This document shows positions 1-9,057 of a stretch of DNA of 64,000 nt, piece by piece. Made by a program: the position numbers and the translations under genes. The notes under the pieces are model-generated. The model was not told the origin of the DNA. It made no database searches and saw only the letters and a program-made list of their open reading frames with translations. This DNA is from Alphaproteobacteria bacterium (GTDB lineage Bacteria > Myxococcota_A > UBA796 > GCA-2862545). The stretch lies in the NCBI GenBank assembly GCA_020632915.1, contig JACKEP010000012.1, positions 107,110 through 171,109 on the forward strand, given 5' to 3'. Every line of letters starts with the position of its first letter. Position 1 is the stretch's first letter.

Positions 1-807
1 GTACCAGAGCATCAGCGCCAGCGTGATCGACGTGAAGCCGTCGACCGTGGCGTACATCAGCGCGTCGAACACGTTCGTGCGGATGGTGGCGTCGCGGTAG
101 CGGTAGAGGCGCTCGTCGAACATCGCCAGGGTGCGCGCCTCGTCGCGGTACAGCTGCACGATCGGGATGCCCTCCAGACGCTCCGACAGGTAGGCGTTGA
201 GGTCGGACAGGCTCGTGCGCACCAGGTGGTAGAGCGTGCGCAGCCGGCGCCGGAGCAGCTCGACGACGAGTGCCAGCGGCGGACCGACGAGCAGCAGGGC
301 CAGCGTGAGTCGGGCGTCGAGCCACAGCATGGCGCCGAGCACCAGCGTGACCTGGCAGATGTCCATGAAGATGGTGAGCGCGCCCGCCGTGAGCGTCTCG
401 CCGAGCGCCTCCACGTCGTTGGTGGCGCGGGTGAGCAGGCGCCCGGTGGGCGTGCGGTCGAAGTGACGCTGCGCCAGCTTCAGGGTGTGGGTGTAGACCG
501 CGCGCCGGACGTCGGTGATCGTGCGCATCGCGGCGTAGGACAGGGCGAGCGTGTGCCCGGTCTCGGTGAGGAACCCGGTCACCACCGCGGCGAGGAAGAA
601 CAGCGCCACCCGCTGCAGGCCGGGGAGGTCGCCCGGGGTGATGTAGCGATCGATCGCCTGCTGCAGCAGCCACGGCTGCAGCGCCACCAGGATCGCGGTG
701 AACGGGGCGAGCGCCAGCGCCAGCGCGTAGAGGCGACCGTGGCGCTTGAGGAAGGGCCACAGGCTCACCCACAGCGACGCGTCGGAGCGGTCGTGATCCT
801 CGCTCAT
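1..807 (-). CDS. ABC exporter half-transporter, N-terminal part (runs off window)
   Basis: Only the first 269 codons lie in the window; the gene continues past position 1. It starts at ATG 807, overlapping the stop of the upstream ABC gene by four bases (ATGA), so the two are probably translationally coupled. What is visible is the membrane domain of a type I ABC exporter: hydrophobic segments around residues 25-45, 65-85, 145-165 and 255-269, and a conserved Phe-Asp-(3)-Gly-(6)-Thr-Asn-Asp coupling-region motif at about 125-140. Its ATPase domain is outside the window. Because the partner has a degenerate ATPase site, this protein is expected to carry the intact catalytic Glu, as in heterodimeric exporters of the MdlAB/SmdAB type. 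The substrate cannot be read from the sequence. Confidence 0.9.
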   Translation of the reverse strand, partial: MSEDHDRSDASLWVSLWPFLKRHGRLYALALALAPFTAILVALQPWLLQQAIDRYITPGDLPGLQRVALFFLAAVVTGFLTETGHTLALSYAAMRTITDVRRAVYTHTLKLAQRHFDRTPTGRLLTRATNDVEALGETLTAGALTIFMDICQVTLVLGAMLWLDARLTLALLLVGPPLALVVELLRRRLRTLYHLVRTSLSDLNAYLSERLEGIPIVQLYRDEARTLAMFDERLYRYRDATIRTNVFDALMYATVDGFTSITLALMLWY

Positions 808-2633
808 GCGCCCTCCGCCTGCTGCTGCTGCCACGTGTCGCGGTAGGGGCCAGGGCGGGCCTGGAGCTCGGCGGGCGTGCCGAAGTCGACCATACGGCCG
901 CCGTCGAGCACGAGCACGTGGTCGGCGTGCTGCAGCGCCGACACGCGGTGGGCGACGATGACCGTGGTGGTGCGGCCGCTGTCGCCCCGACCCCGGATCG
1001 TGCCGATCAGCTCGGTCTCCGTGGCGTGGTCGACCGCGGAGAGCACGTCATCGAGCAGCAAGAGGTGGTGTTCGCGCACGAGGCCGCGGGCCAACGCCGT
1101 GCGCTGCCGCTGCCCGCCAGACAGGCGGACGCCGGACTCGCCGACGAGCGTGCCGGTGCCGTCGGGCAGGGCCTCGATGTCGGGCGACAGGGCGGCGAGC
1201 CCCACCGCGCGGGAGAGGCGCTCGGGGTCGTCGGCGCCGAGCAGGATGTTGTCGGCCATGGACTCGCTGAACAGGAAGGGGCGCTGGGGCACGAGCGTCA
1301 TCCGCTCGCGCCAGGCGTCGAGGTCGAGGTCGAGGACGTCGACCCCGTCGACGAACACCGTGCCCCGGGGCGGGTTGTACATGCGCGACACCAGCTGCAG
1401 CAGCGTGGTCTTGCCGGACCCGGTGAGGCCGAGGATGCCGAGCGTGCCGCCGGCCGGCACCGTGAGGCTGATGCCCTGGAGCGTGGGGGCGTCGCCGCCC
1501 GGGTAGGTGAAGTGCAGATCGCGCAGCTCCAGCGCCGGCGCGCGTGGCGCCGGCACCACCGGCACCGCACCCGGGCCGGACAGCTCGGGGCGGTCGGCCG
1601 GCTCGCCGTCGATCGCGTCGATGCGCTCGAGCGCCGCCTGGGCCTGCTTGATGACGCTGTAGATGAACGACGTCGCGCGCAGCGGGCGGGTGACGTAGGC
1701 GACGAGGGTGGTGAAGGCGACGAGCTCGCCCACCGTGATCTCGCCCCGCATCGCCATCGGGCCGCCGAAGTAGAGCAGCAGGAACAGGTTGACGTCGGCG
1801 GCGAACGCCAGCGTGGGACCCAGCAACGCGCGGATCCAGGCCTGCTGGAGCATCGTGTCGAGGTAGGCGCCGTTGCGCGCGTCGAACTGGTCGGCGAAGG
1901 CGTCCTCGGCCACGAAGCCCTGCACGGTGGCCACGCCGCGGTAGCTGGCGAGGATGTGGGACGACAGCGCGGCCGCCTCGATCTGCAGGCGACGCATCAG
2001 GTGGAACATGCGCTGGATGAACACCTGCACGACGACCAGGGCGACCGCCAGCGGCACCACCAGGTAGAGCGTGAGCTGGGGCGACAGGCGCGCCATCGCG
2101 CCGCCGGCAAAGCCCACGGCGAGCACGGCGTTGACCACCTGCAGCACGCCGAAGCCGGCGAGCAGCCTCAGCATGTTGACGTCGGACGACACCCGGCTGA
2201 ACAGGTCGCCCGTCTCGTAGCGGCGCAGGAACGCGGGCTGGTGGCGCAGCATCGCCGCGAACAGGTCGCGCTTGAGCGCGGCCTCCACCAGCCGGCCCGG
2301 CGTGAAGTAGAGCACCCGCGACAGCGTGCGCACGGCGATGATCACCAGGCCCATGAGGGCCACGGCGATCGCGGATCGCAGGACCACGCTGCGGTCGCCG
2401 CCGTGGGCGAGGGCATCGACGCCCTCGGCGACGTACATCGGGATGGTGACCGACAGCCACGTGGTGGCCACGAGCGCGGCGGTGCCGCCCAGGTACCAGG
2501 GCCAGAACGGCAGCATGTAGCGGCGCGCGAAGCGCAGGGTGGACGACACGGCGACCTCGGCGAGCCCGAGGGCGTAACCACGTCGCCGCGAGCGCGGGGC
2601 GGATCCGGACCGACCGTCACGCGGTGCGGTCAT
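804..2633 (-). CDS. Heterodimeric ABC exporter subunit, permease fused to ATPase (MdlA/SmdA-like)
   Basis: A 609-residue half-transporter with a transmembrane domain over about residues 35-330 and a nucleotide-binding domain over about 370-600. The Walker A motif GLTGSGKT is near 402-409, the Q-loop PQRPF near 448, the signature LSGGQ near 504-508, and the H-loop His near 562. The residue after the Walker B Asp is Asp (about 529) instead of the catalytic Glu, in the context LLLLDDVLSAVD. The same substitution marks the degenerate site of MdlA-type heterodimeric exporters, so this subunit likely pairs with the product of the next gene, which it overlaps by four bases. The 35 N-terminal residues are basic and poorly conserved, so the start could lie further in. 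The transported compound is unknown; lipid or multidrug export are the usual roles of the family. Confidence 0.92.
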   Translation of the reverse strand: MTAPRDGRSGSAPRSRRRGYALGLAEVAVSSTLRFARRYMLPFWPWYLGGTAALVATTWLSVTIPMYVAEGVDALAHGGDRSVVLRSAIAVALMGLVIIAVRTLSRVLYFTPGRLVEAALKRDLFAAMLRHQPAFLRRYETGDLFSRVSSDVNMLRLLAGFGVLQVVNAVLAVGFAGGAMARLSPQLTLYLVVPLAVALVVVQVFIQRMFHLMRRLQIEAAALSSHILASYRGVATVQGFVAEDAFADQFDARNGAYLDTMLQQAWIRALLGPTLAFAADVNLFLLLYFGGPMAMRGEITVGELVAFTTLVAYVTRPLRATSFIYSVIKQAQAALERIDAIDGEPADRPELSGPGAVPVVPAPRAPALELRDLHFTYPGGDAPTLQGISLTVPAGGTLGILGLTGSGKTTLLQLVSRMYNPPRGTVFVDGVDVLDLDLDAWRERMTLVPQRPFLFSESMADNILLGADDPERLSRAVGLAALSPDIEALPDGTGTLVGESGVRLSGGQRQRTALARGLVREHHLLLLDDVLSAVDHATETELIGTIRGRGDSGRTTTVIVAHRVSALQHADHVLVLDGGRMVDFGTPAELQARPGPYRDTWQQQQAEGA

Positions 2634-2645
2634 CCGATGTCCGCT

Positions 2646-5429
2646 TCACCCCGTGTTGCGCAGGCCCTGGGCGACCCCGTTCAGCGTGGTGCCGAGCGCC
2701 TCGGTGAGCGCCGCGCGCTCGGGCGCGTCGTCCGGGAGCGCCCGCTGGCGTCGGAGCAGGCTGATCTGCAGCAGGTTCAGCACGTCGACGTACGGGTTGC
2801 GCAGCGCGATCGAGGAGCGGAGCACCGGCGCGTCGTGCAGCAGGGTGGGCGTGCCTCGGATGGCGCGCACGTGGGTGACCGTGCGCTCCAGCTCGGCGGC
2901 GAGCTCGTCGAACAGGGCGCCGTCCCCGTCGAGGGCGTGCACGTAGGCAGCCGCGATCTCGACGTCGGCCTTGGCGCACACCATCTCCAGCTTGCCCAGC
3001 AGGTCGTCGAAGAACGGCCACACCTGCGCCATGCGCTGCAGGGTGGGCAGCTCGCCACGGTCGATGGCGGCCTGCAGCGCCGAGCCCACGCCGAGCCAGC
3101 CCGGCAGCATCAGCCGCGTCTGGGTCCACCCGAAGACCCACGGGATCGCGCGGATCCCCTTCATCGTGCCCGCACCGCGCTCGCGCCACGCCGGCCGGCT
3201 GCCGAAGTGCACGTGGGCGAGCTCGCGCACGGGGGTGGTGCCCAGGAACAGGTGGTAGACGCGGTCCTGCTCGTGGACGAGGCCGCGGAACACCGGCAGC
3301 GCGTCGGCCGCGAGGCGATCGACGACGTCGCGGAACGTGGCGACCTCTGCCGGGTCGACGTCGGCGCGCCAGTCCTGACGGCTCGCCTGGAGCACGCCGG
3401 TGAGCATCACCTCCAGGCTGCGGTCCGCGATCTCGGGCAGGCCGAACTTCTGGCTGATGACCTCGCCCTGTTCGGTGATCTTGATGCGGTCGTCGACGGT
3501 GCCGGGCGGCAGCGCCGACAGCGCGCGGTAGACCGGCGACCCGCCACCCCGGCCGACCGTGCCGCCCCGCCCGTGGAACAGCGTGAGGGCGACCCCGTGC
3601 TCGGCGGCGACCTCGGCCAGCGCCTCCTGGGCGCGGTACAGCGCCCACGCCGCGGGGAGGACACCGGCGTCCTTGGCCGAGTCCGAGTAGCCGAGCATGA
3701 TCTCCTGGTGGTGACCACGGGCCTGGAGCTGGCGACGGTAGGCGGGGTCGGCGAACAGCTCGCGCATCACACCGGGCGCGGCGATGAGGTCGTCGAGCGT
3801 CTCGAACAGGGGCACCACGTCGATCGTGCTGCGCGGCGCGACGTCGTCCCCACCGGACAGGTCGACCAGCCCCGCCTCGCGGGCGAGCAGCAGCACGCGC
3901 AGCAGATCGGCCGCACCCCGCGTCATCGAGATGATGTAGGTGGCGGCGGCTGCGGCGCCCGACTCGGCCTGCACGGTGCGCATCGCGTCGAACACCGCGG
4001 CGACCTTGGCGGGCTCGTCGGGGAGGTGGACGTTGGGCCCGAGCAGGGGACGGCGGCCCAGCAGCTCGGCGGTGAGGCCCACGCGGTCGAGGCGGTCGAC
4101 CCCCGTGGCGTCGCAGATCGCGTCGACCGCGCGGGTGTGGGCCTCGCTGTCCTCCCGCACGTCGAGCAGCAGCCCGAACAGGCCGTGGGTGCGCACCTGG
4201 CGCCGGAGCGGCTCGACCAGGGTGCGGCACGCGCGCACCGCGCCGCCGGCCACCAGGGCATCGGCCACGAGGTCGAGGTCGGCGAGCAGGGCGTCGGCGT
4301 CGTCGTAGGCCGCCGGGAACGGTGCCGGCGCGCCCGCGTCGTGCGAGGCGATGCGGTCGGCGGTGGCCTGCAACCGGGCGCGCACGTAGGTCAGCTTCAG
4401 GCGGATCGGCTCCTCGGCGTCCCGTCGGCTGTTCTCGTCCCACACGTCCGGCAGCAGGGCCCGGTCGCGCTCGAGCGACGCGCGCAGGCCGGGGTGGTCG
4501 CCGGTGAGGCGTGACGACACGGACAGGTGGTGCACGAGGTCACCGACCTGGGCGGCGTACAGCCCGAGCATCCGGTGGGTGGCGCGCCGCGTGGCGGCCA
4601 GCGTCGTGGCCGGCGTCACGAACGGGTTGCCGTCGCGGTCGCCGCCCACCCAGGTGCCCGGCCTCAGGCGCGGCGGCTGGGGCAGGGGGCGATCGTAGGC
4701 GTGGGCGTAGGCGTCGGCGAGGCCGCCGATCACGCGCGCCGTGGCGTCGACCAGCCGGTCTTCCAGGTACCACAGCACCGTGCTGACCTCGTCGAGCACG
4801 CTCGGGCGGTCGCGTCGCACCTCCGACGTGCGCCACAACAGCTCGACCTCGGTCTCGATCGCGGCGTGCTGACGGCCTCGTCGGTGGGCCGGGCGGTCGT
4901 CGGCCTCGAGCAGCGCGTCGGCCACGCGCGCCTGGATCGACAGCACGGAGCGACGGGTGGCCTCGGTGGGGTGGGCCGTGAGCACCGGGCGAACGTCCAG
5001 CTTCGCGATCATCGCGGCGACGCTGTCGGCGTCGAGCCCGGCCTCCTTGCACCCCTGGATCCACCACCGCGACGACCCCGCCTGCGGCGGTAGGTCCGGC
5101 TGGTCGGCGTAGGTGCGACGCCGGCGCACACGGTGCACCTGCTCGGCGGTGTTGATCAGCAGGAAGAACAGGGTGAACGCACGCGCGACCACCGTGGCGA
5201 CCGGCACGGGCAGCGTGTCGACGCGGCCGAGCAGCGCGGACAGGTCCGGCGCGCCCGCTTCCCCCAGGCGTCGCGCACGGCAGGCGACCCGCAGGGACTC
5301 GACGGCCTCGTAGGCGTCACGCCCCTCCAGGCGCTCGATGACCTTGCCCAGCGTCGACGCCAGCAGGCGGACGTCGTCGTGGAGGGGGCGGTCCTGCTCG
5401 CGGACGGGGGGACGCGGTGCGGCGGACAT
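2646..5429 (-). CDS. ppc: Phosphoenolpyruvate carboxylase
   Basis: This cytosolic enzyme adds bicarbonate to phosphoenolpyruvate to make oxaloacetate, the refill reaction of the TCA cycle. The 927 residues match the usual bacterial length. Hallmarks are present in order: TAHPTEATRR with the catalytic His at 153, GGDRDGNPFVT, GYSDSAKDAG, FHGRGGTVGRGGG, the TEQGE loop and the C-terminal NTG tail that is typical of the family. The start at 5429 has GGAG nine bases upstream. It lies 12 bases downstream of the next minus-strand unknown gene, so the two may be co-transcribed. No deviation in a key residue was seen. Confidence 0.98.
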   Translation of the reverse strand: MSAAPRPPVREQDRPLHDDVRLLASTLGKVIERLEGRDAYEAVESLRVACRARRLGEAGAPDLSALLGRVDTLPVPVATVVARAFTLFFLLINTAEQVHRVRRRRTYADQPDLPPQAGSSRWWIQGCKEAGLDADSVAAMIAKLDVRPVLTAHPTEATRRSVLSIQARVADALLEADDRPAHRRGRQHAAIETEVELLWRTSEVRRDRPSVLDEVSTVLWYLEDRLVDATARVIGGLADAYAHAYDRPLPQPPRLRPGTWVGGDRDGNPFVTPATTLAATRRATHRMLGLYAAQVGDLVHHLSVSSRLTGDHPGLRASLERDRALLPDVWDENSRRDAEEPIRLKLTYVRARLQATADRIASHDAGAPAPFPAAYDDADALLADLDLVADALVAGGAVRACRTLVEPLRRQVRTHGLFGLLLDVREDSEAHTRAVDAICDATGVDRLDRVGLTAELLGRRPLLGPNVHLPDEPAKVAAVFDAMRTVQAESGAAAAATYIISMTRGAADLLRVLLLAREAGLVDLSGGDDVAPRSTIDVVPLFETLDDLIAAPGVMRELFADPAYRRQLQARGHHQEIMLGYSDSAKDAGVLPAAWALYRAQEALAEVAAEHGVALTLFHGRGGTVGRGGGSPVYRALSALPPGTVDDRIKITEQGEVISQKFGLPEIADRSLEVMLTGVLQASRQDWRADVDPAEVATFRDVVDRLAADALPVFRGLVHEQDRVYHLFLGTTPVRELAHVHFGSRPAWRERGAGTMKGIRAIPWVFGWTQTRLMLPGWLGVGSALQAAIDRGELPTLQRMAQVWPFFDDLLGKLEMVCAKADVEIAAAYVHALDGDGALFDELAAELERTVTHVRAIRGTPTLLHDAPVLRSSIALRNPYVDVLNLLQISLLRRQRALPDDAPERAALTEALGTTLNGVAQGLRNTG

Positions 5430-5440
5430 GGGGGCTCCGG

Positions 5441-5926
5441 TCAGCGGGGGTCGACGCGCACGTCGATGCGCCCGGCGAGGACGTCACGGCCGATGCGCAG
5501 CGTCGCGCCCGGGCCGGGCTCGGGAAGGTCGGCGTGCAGCACGAGCGCGCGGGGGCCCGCGGTGTCGAGGCGCACCCGGCGGGGGCGCACCGGTCCTGCG
5601 GGCGGGTCGAGGGTGGTGGTGGCGCAGGTGGGGTCGAGGATCGCGTGCACGGCGACGTCGTCGACCCACGCGGCGGTCTGCCACGGCACGACCGTGCGCT
5701 CGACGGCGACCGTCAGCAGGTCGGGAGACACGCGAAGCTCCGGCAGGTCCGGCAGCACGACCTCGGGGTCGGGGACGCCCTGCAGCGCCGCAGGGTCCGG
5801 CAGCGCGAGCAGATCCCGCGGCGACGTCGGCAGCGGCGGGATCGGGCCCGCATCCGGCTCGACGTCGGCGAGCGGCTCGGGCTCGCGCACCGCGTGACCG
5901 GGCATCGGCGGAAGGGGCTCGGTCAT
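5441..5926 (-). CDS. Hypothetical protein, Pro/Asp-rich N-terminus
   Basis: 161 residues if started at ATG 5926, which has GGAGCGACG directly upstream; a longer in-frame start at 5971 lacks such a site. The first 70 residues are acidic and proline-rich. The remainder alternates hydrophobic and polar residues, suggesting a small beta-rich domain. No signal peptide, membrane segment or catalytic motif is visible and the family is not recognised. It sits 11 bases upstream of ppc on the same strand, so it is probably co-expressed, but this says little about function. Confidence 0.6.
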   Translation of the reverse strand: MTEPLPPMPGHAVREPEPLADVEPDAGPIPPLPTSPRDLLALPDPAALQGVPDPEVVLPDLPELRVSPDLLTVAVERTVVPWQTAAWVDDVAVHAILDPTCATTTLDPPAGPVRPRRVRLDTAGPRALVLHADLPEPGPGATLRIGRDVLAGRIDVRVDPR

Positions 5927-6038
5927 CGTCGCTCCGGGCCACCCGAGCGCACGGTGCAGCGGGCGTCGCAACCGGTGCGGCGGCAGGCACGCGCGTTCGG
6001 GGCGCGTGCTCCGGGTAACGCGGCGTGCCGCGACGGCG

Positions 6039-6314
6039 TCAGTAGCCGCCGGTCTTCTTCCAGGCGCCCGCGTTGACGATGATCAGCATGATGCCGCCGA
6101 TCACCACGAGCGGGATGCTGTAGTTCGACGCGGGGAGCAGCTCGATGTTGTCGAGCCCGGAGAATCCGACCAGCGCGAAGTTGCTGTTCATGTCGCCGCC
6201 GGGCCAGCCGAAGCTGTAGAACAGGTTCACGATGCCGAAGCCCAGGCACAGGCCGCCCGCGACGAGCAGCGCGAGATCGAAGGGGAACACGTCGTTCTTA
6301 GTGTTGTCGGCCAC
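6039..6314 (-). CDS. Small two-helix membrane protein
   Basis: A 91-residue protein if started at GTG 6314, which follows a CGGAG about 12 bases upstream; an ATG at 6374 would add 20 residues of unconvincing sequence. Two hydrophobic segments at about residues 11-36 and 61-82 flank a Gly/Asn-rich loop, so it should span the membrane twice. The end is basic and aromatic (AWKKTGGY). No family is recognised. It is divergently oriented to the prenyl-synthase-like gene at 6465, with 150 bases between the two starts. Confidence 0.55.
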   Translation of the reverse strand: MADNTKNDVFPFDLALLVAGGLCLGFGIVNLFYSFGWPGGDMNSNFALVGFSGLDNIELLPASNYSIPLVVIGGIMLIIVNAGAWKKTGGY

Positions 6315-6464
6315 GGCGGTCGCACTCCGGAGAAGTGAGGGGCCCTTGTAGCGCAAGGCTCCGGGCGACGCCACGTGACAGGGTGTTGCACGCGCAGCGT
6401 CGGATCACGCCCCGCGCCCGCCACTTCCGGGACCGGTTACGGCGCTGCGTCGGGAGGTGCCCGC

Positions 6465-7505
6465 GTGCGCGACGAGCTCGAGCAGATGATCCAGTCGGTG
6501 GCCCGCGGGGGCGACTGGCTCGGCAACGCTGCCGGCGTCGTCGCCACCGATCTTGCCGACGACTCCCACCTGGGCGACCTCCTCGACGCGGCCGAGCCCG
6601 ACGAGGACACGGTCCAGTTCCTCCGGTCCAGCCGCCTGCCGCGGCTGCGCCCCATCCTGGTGGTGCTCGCGGCCCGCGCGTCCGGTGGCGGCGAGGTCGA
6701 CCCGGAGCTGCAATACGCTGCCGAGCTGCTCTACGCGGCCCTCGCCGTGCACGACGCCGCCATCGGCCCCCGCCACAACAAGCGGCGCACCCTCGCGCGG
6801 CGGATGCTCCGCGGTGTCGGCTGGATGGGCAGCAACCGCACGCTGCTGCGCGCGATGGAGCTCGTGCGCCACGCGCCCAGCCCCGAGGTGATGGGCGATC
6901 TGATCGACACGCTGTCGGCGTTCCACGACGGCGAGGAGGTCGCTGCCGCCGTGCGCGAGGGCCGCGTGCCCGACATCGCGGCCTGGCAGGAGCACGCCGA
7001 CGGCCAGATCGGTGCGATCTTCGGCTTCTGCTGTCGGGTGGGGGCCCACGTCGCGGGCGTCGGTGCGGGTCAGCTGTCGGCCTTCTCCCGGTTCGGCAAG
7101 CACCTCGGCCGCATGTGGCACGTGGCCGAGGACGTCGTGCTGCTCGGCGACACCCAGGGGGTCGAGTACCTGGGCGGTCGCGCGCTGGCCGGTCGGCCGA
7201 TGCTCCCGGTGGCCGTCGCGGTCGAGCGGGACCCCACGCTGGCTGCGAGCTGGCAGCGCCTGGTCACCGAGCACGACGCCGAGGCCGCCGCCGCGATGTT
7301 CGCGGGCCTGCGCGCCACCCGCGCGGTCCACGGCACGCGGGAGTGGATGGCCCGGGAGCACTGGGCCGCCCGCCAGGCGCTCACGCGCTTCGAGCCCTCG
7401 CCCTACCGCCACGCGCTCGAGCGCCTCGCGTCTGGTCTGGCCCGCGCGCCCTACGAGGATCGGGCGCCAGAGCTGCCCAGCTACGTCGACGCCGACGAGC
7501 GCTGA
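6465..7505 (+). CDS. Polyprenyl-synthase-like protein lacking Asp-rich motifs
   Basis: 346 residues from GTG 6465, which has GGGAGG six bases upstream; an ATG at 6375 is less likely. The helical pattern follows trans-prenyl diphosphate synthases: an LRPILVVLAARA segment (about 70-82), an AAELLYAALAVHDAA segment where the first DDxxD should be (about 95-110), and a GAHVAGVGAGQLSAFSRFGK helix followed by EDVVLLGD where the second DDxxD should be (about 188-222). A GRPMLPVAVA stretch then resembles the K-(x)-LP region. Both metal-binding Asp clusters are degraded (HDAAI, EDVVL), so ordinary prenyl transfer is unlikely. It could be a non-catalytic relative or an enzyme with changed chemistry. The fold assignment is by eye from spaced motifs and is not certain. 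Confidence 0.6.
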   Translation: MRDELEQMIQSVARGGDWLGNAAGVVATDLADDSHLGDLLDAAEPDEDTVQFLRSSRLPRLRPILVVLAARASGGGEVDPELQYAAELLYAALAVHDAAIGPRHNKRRTLARRMLRGVGWMGSNRTLLRAMELVRHAPSPEVMGDLIDTLSAFHDGEEVAAAVREGRVPDIAAWQEHADGQIGAIFGFCCRVGAHVAGVGAGQLSAFSRFGKHLGRMWHVAEDVVLLGDTQGVEYLGGRALAGRPMLPVAVAVERDPTLAASWQRLVTEHDAEAAAAMFAGLRATRAVHGTREWMAREHWAARQALTRFEPSPYRHALERLASGLARAPYEDRAPELPSYVDADER

Positions 7506-7540
7506 CCCGCGGGGACCGTCGGGCGCGGTGACGATCCGCG

Positions 7541-8293
7541 TCAGGCCGTGCAGAGCGCCCTGACGACCGCGTCGTGGGCCTCCCGGGCGAAGAGGAGCCC
7601 GTTGTGGCCGTGGCCGGCGAGCACCACCTCGTGCACCCCGTCGATGCGCGCGCGCTGGGGCGGGAACACCTGGTGGTCGTACCGGGCGCGCACCACCGTG
7701 GTGGGCACCGGCTCGTCCCCGTCGGCCAGGCGGGCGACCCACGGCCCGCGCGGATCGAGGGCCTCGCCGAGCGCGCCGGGCACGAACCGATGCAACGACG
7801 TCCCGGCGTGGGGGCCGCCCAGCGACACGAACCGTCGCACGACGCGGGCGCCGTCGCCGTCCTTGATCCAGGCCCGGCACGCGACCGCGCCCAGGGAGTG
7901 ACCGACGAGGTCGACGGCGCCGTGTGCGGCGGCGAGCGGGCGAGCCTGGTCGGCGATGCGCGCGACGATGTCGGGCAGGCGCACACCGAACGACGGGTAG
8001 CCGACGAACGCCACGGCGGGCACGCCAGCGTCGAGCAGGCGCCGGGCCAGGGGACGGAGCAGCGCCGGTGCGGCCAGGTAGCCGTGCACCAGCACCACGG
8101 GGACAGCGCCCTCGACGGGGTGCGGCGCGGGGAGCGGTCCGCCTCCCGTCAGCACCAGCAGCCCGCCGCGTGCGATGGCGCCGGCCTCGCGCACGGACGT
8201 CGCGACGACGTCGCGGACGTGACCGAGGGTGGGCAGGGCGTGGCGAGCGGTGGCCTCGAGCATCGGCGTCCGGGAGGCTGACGGCCGCACCAT
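7541..8293 (-). CDS. Alpha/beta-hydrolase, triacylglycerol-lipase-like
   Basis: 250 residues with the classic hydrolase order: the oxyanion strand VVLVHGYLAAP (about 66-76), the nucleophile elbow GHSLGAV (about 129-135, Ser nucleophile), a likely acid Asp in RARYDHQVF (about 205) and a C-terminal His in GHGHNGLLF (about 227-229). A LGGPHAGT segment after the elbow is typical of LipA/EstA-type lipases and PGAP1-like esterases that act on bulky lipids. No clear signal peptide is seen, although residues 40-52 are hydrophobic. Neither the 8293 start nor an alternative ATG at 8263 has a good ribosome site. It is convergent with the prenyl-synthase-like gene. Confidence 0.8.
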   Translation of the reverse strand: MVRPSASRTPMLEATARHALPTLGHVRDVVATSVREAGAIARGGLLVLTGGGPLPAPHPVEGAVPVVLVHGYLAAPALLRPLARRLLDAGVPAVAFVGYPSFGVRLPDIVARIADQARPLAAAHGAVDLVGHSLGAVACRAWIKDGDGARVVRRFVSLGGPHAGTSLHRFVPGALGEALDPRGPWVARLADGDEPVPTTVVRARYDHQVFPPQRARIDGVHEVVLAGHGHNGLLFAREAHDAVVRALCTA

Positions 8294-9057
8294 GCCACGC
8301 GGACGCGTCGTGGGTGGCGATCGTCACCGTTCCGGACGGATTCGAGACACCTCGGTGCAACGAACGGGGGTGTACGGCGTTGCAGGGGTGCGCACACTTG
8401 CCGACGCGGCGCGCACGTGTCGCGCCCCACGGGAGGAAGTCTGCACCCTACGGTCCCCTGTCTCCTGCGCCTGGCGACCGCCGATGCAATGCCGCGTCGG
8501 GCGATCGCGTACGACGGACGGAGTGCTGGGGATGGAACCCGTCGCCCGCAGGGTTGGTCTCCCTGGCACGTGGTCGATCGCGTGTCGGGTTCGGTGGCGC
8601 CGCGCTGCGCAGGGCCTGCGATCGCGGGTGACCGGACGGGACAGGTCGAGGCAACTGGAGGCAGGGGCGATGACGTACGGTTCGGGCATGGACGTGGTGC
8701 AGGAGCGGGTCGGCCGCTCGCCAGGGTACCCGTCCACGCTCTCCCCGGTGAACCCCGCGTGCATAGCCCGACGCCAGCAAGCCGTTCGCATCGCCCCGGG
8801 CGGCGCGCCCCGCTGCTCCGGCCACCGGGCGCCGCAGGATCGCGCGCTGCAGGCGTCCACCGGTCCAGCCCTGAGCGGGCGCGTCGGGCCGAGGGGCGCG
8901 GCGCTACTTTCCTCGGATCTTTCTCGCAGCCCACGACTGCGGAGCTTTGCAATTCATTGACCACGACTGTCGCCGGATCCTGGACCCTTGTGGGGCAGGG
9001 CCGGCGTCGCCTCGCGCCTCGGGGGCGTGGTTCGTCGAGCACCATGGGAGCGTTCAC
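8294..9057. other. Long non-coding region upstream of sigma factor
   Basis: 764 bases between the divergent lipase-like gene and the sigma factor gene. No open frame here shows the strong GC3 bias of neighbouring genes. An open frame at 8670-8960 has a GGAGG-like site but uses rare codons such as ATA, CTA, AGG and ATT. A TTGACC hexamer lies near 8957, about 100 bases before the sigma start, but no good -10 partner was found. The region is unusually long for this compact window and may hold several promoters or a long leader for the sigma gene. Confidence 0.5.

Noticed and set aside
8670..8960. A 96-codon open frame with a GGAGG-like site upstream of the sigma factor gene
   Set aside because: It uses several codons that real genes here avoid (ATA, CTA, AGG, ATT, TTT) and has no recognisable protein features.
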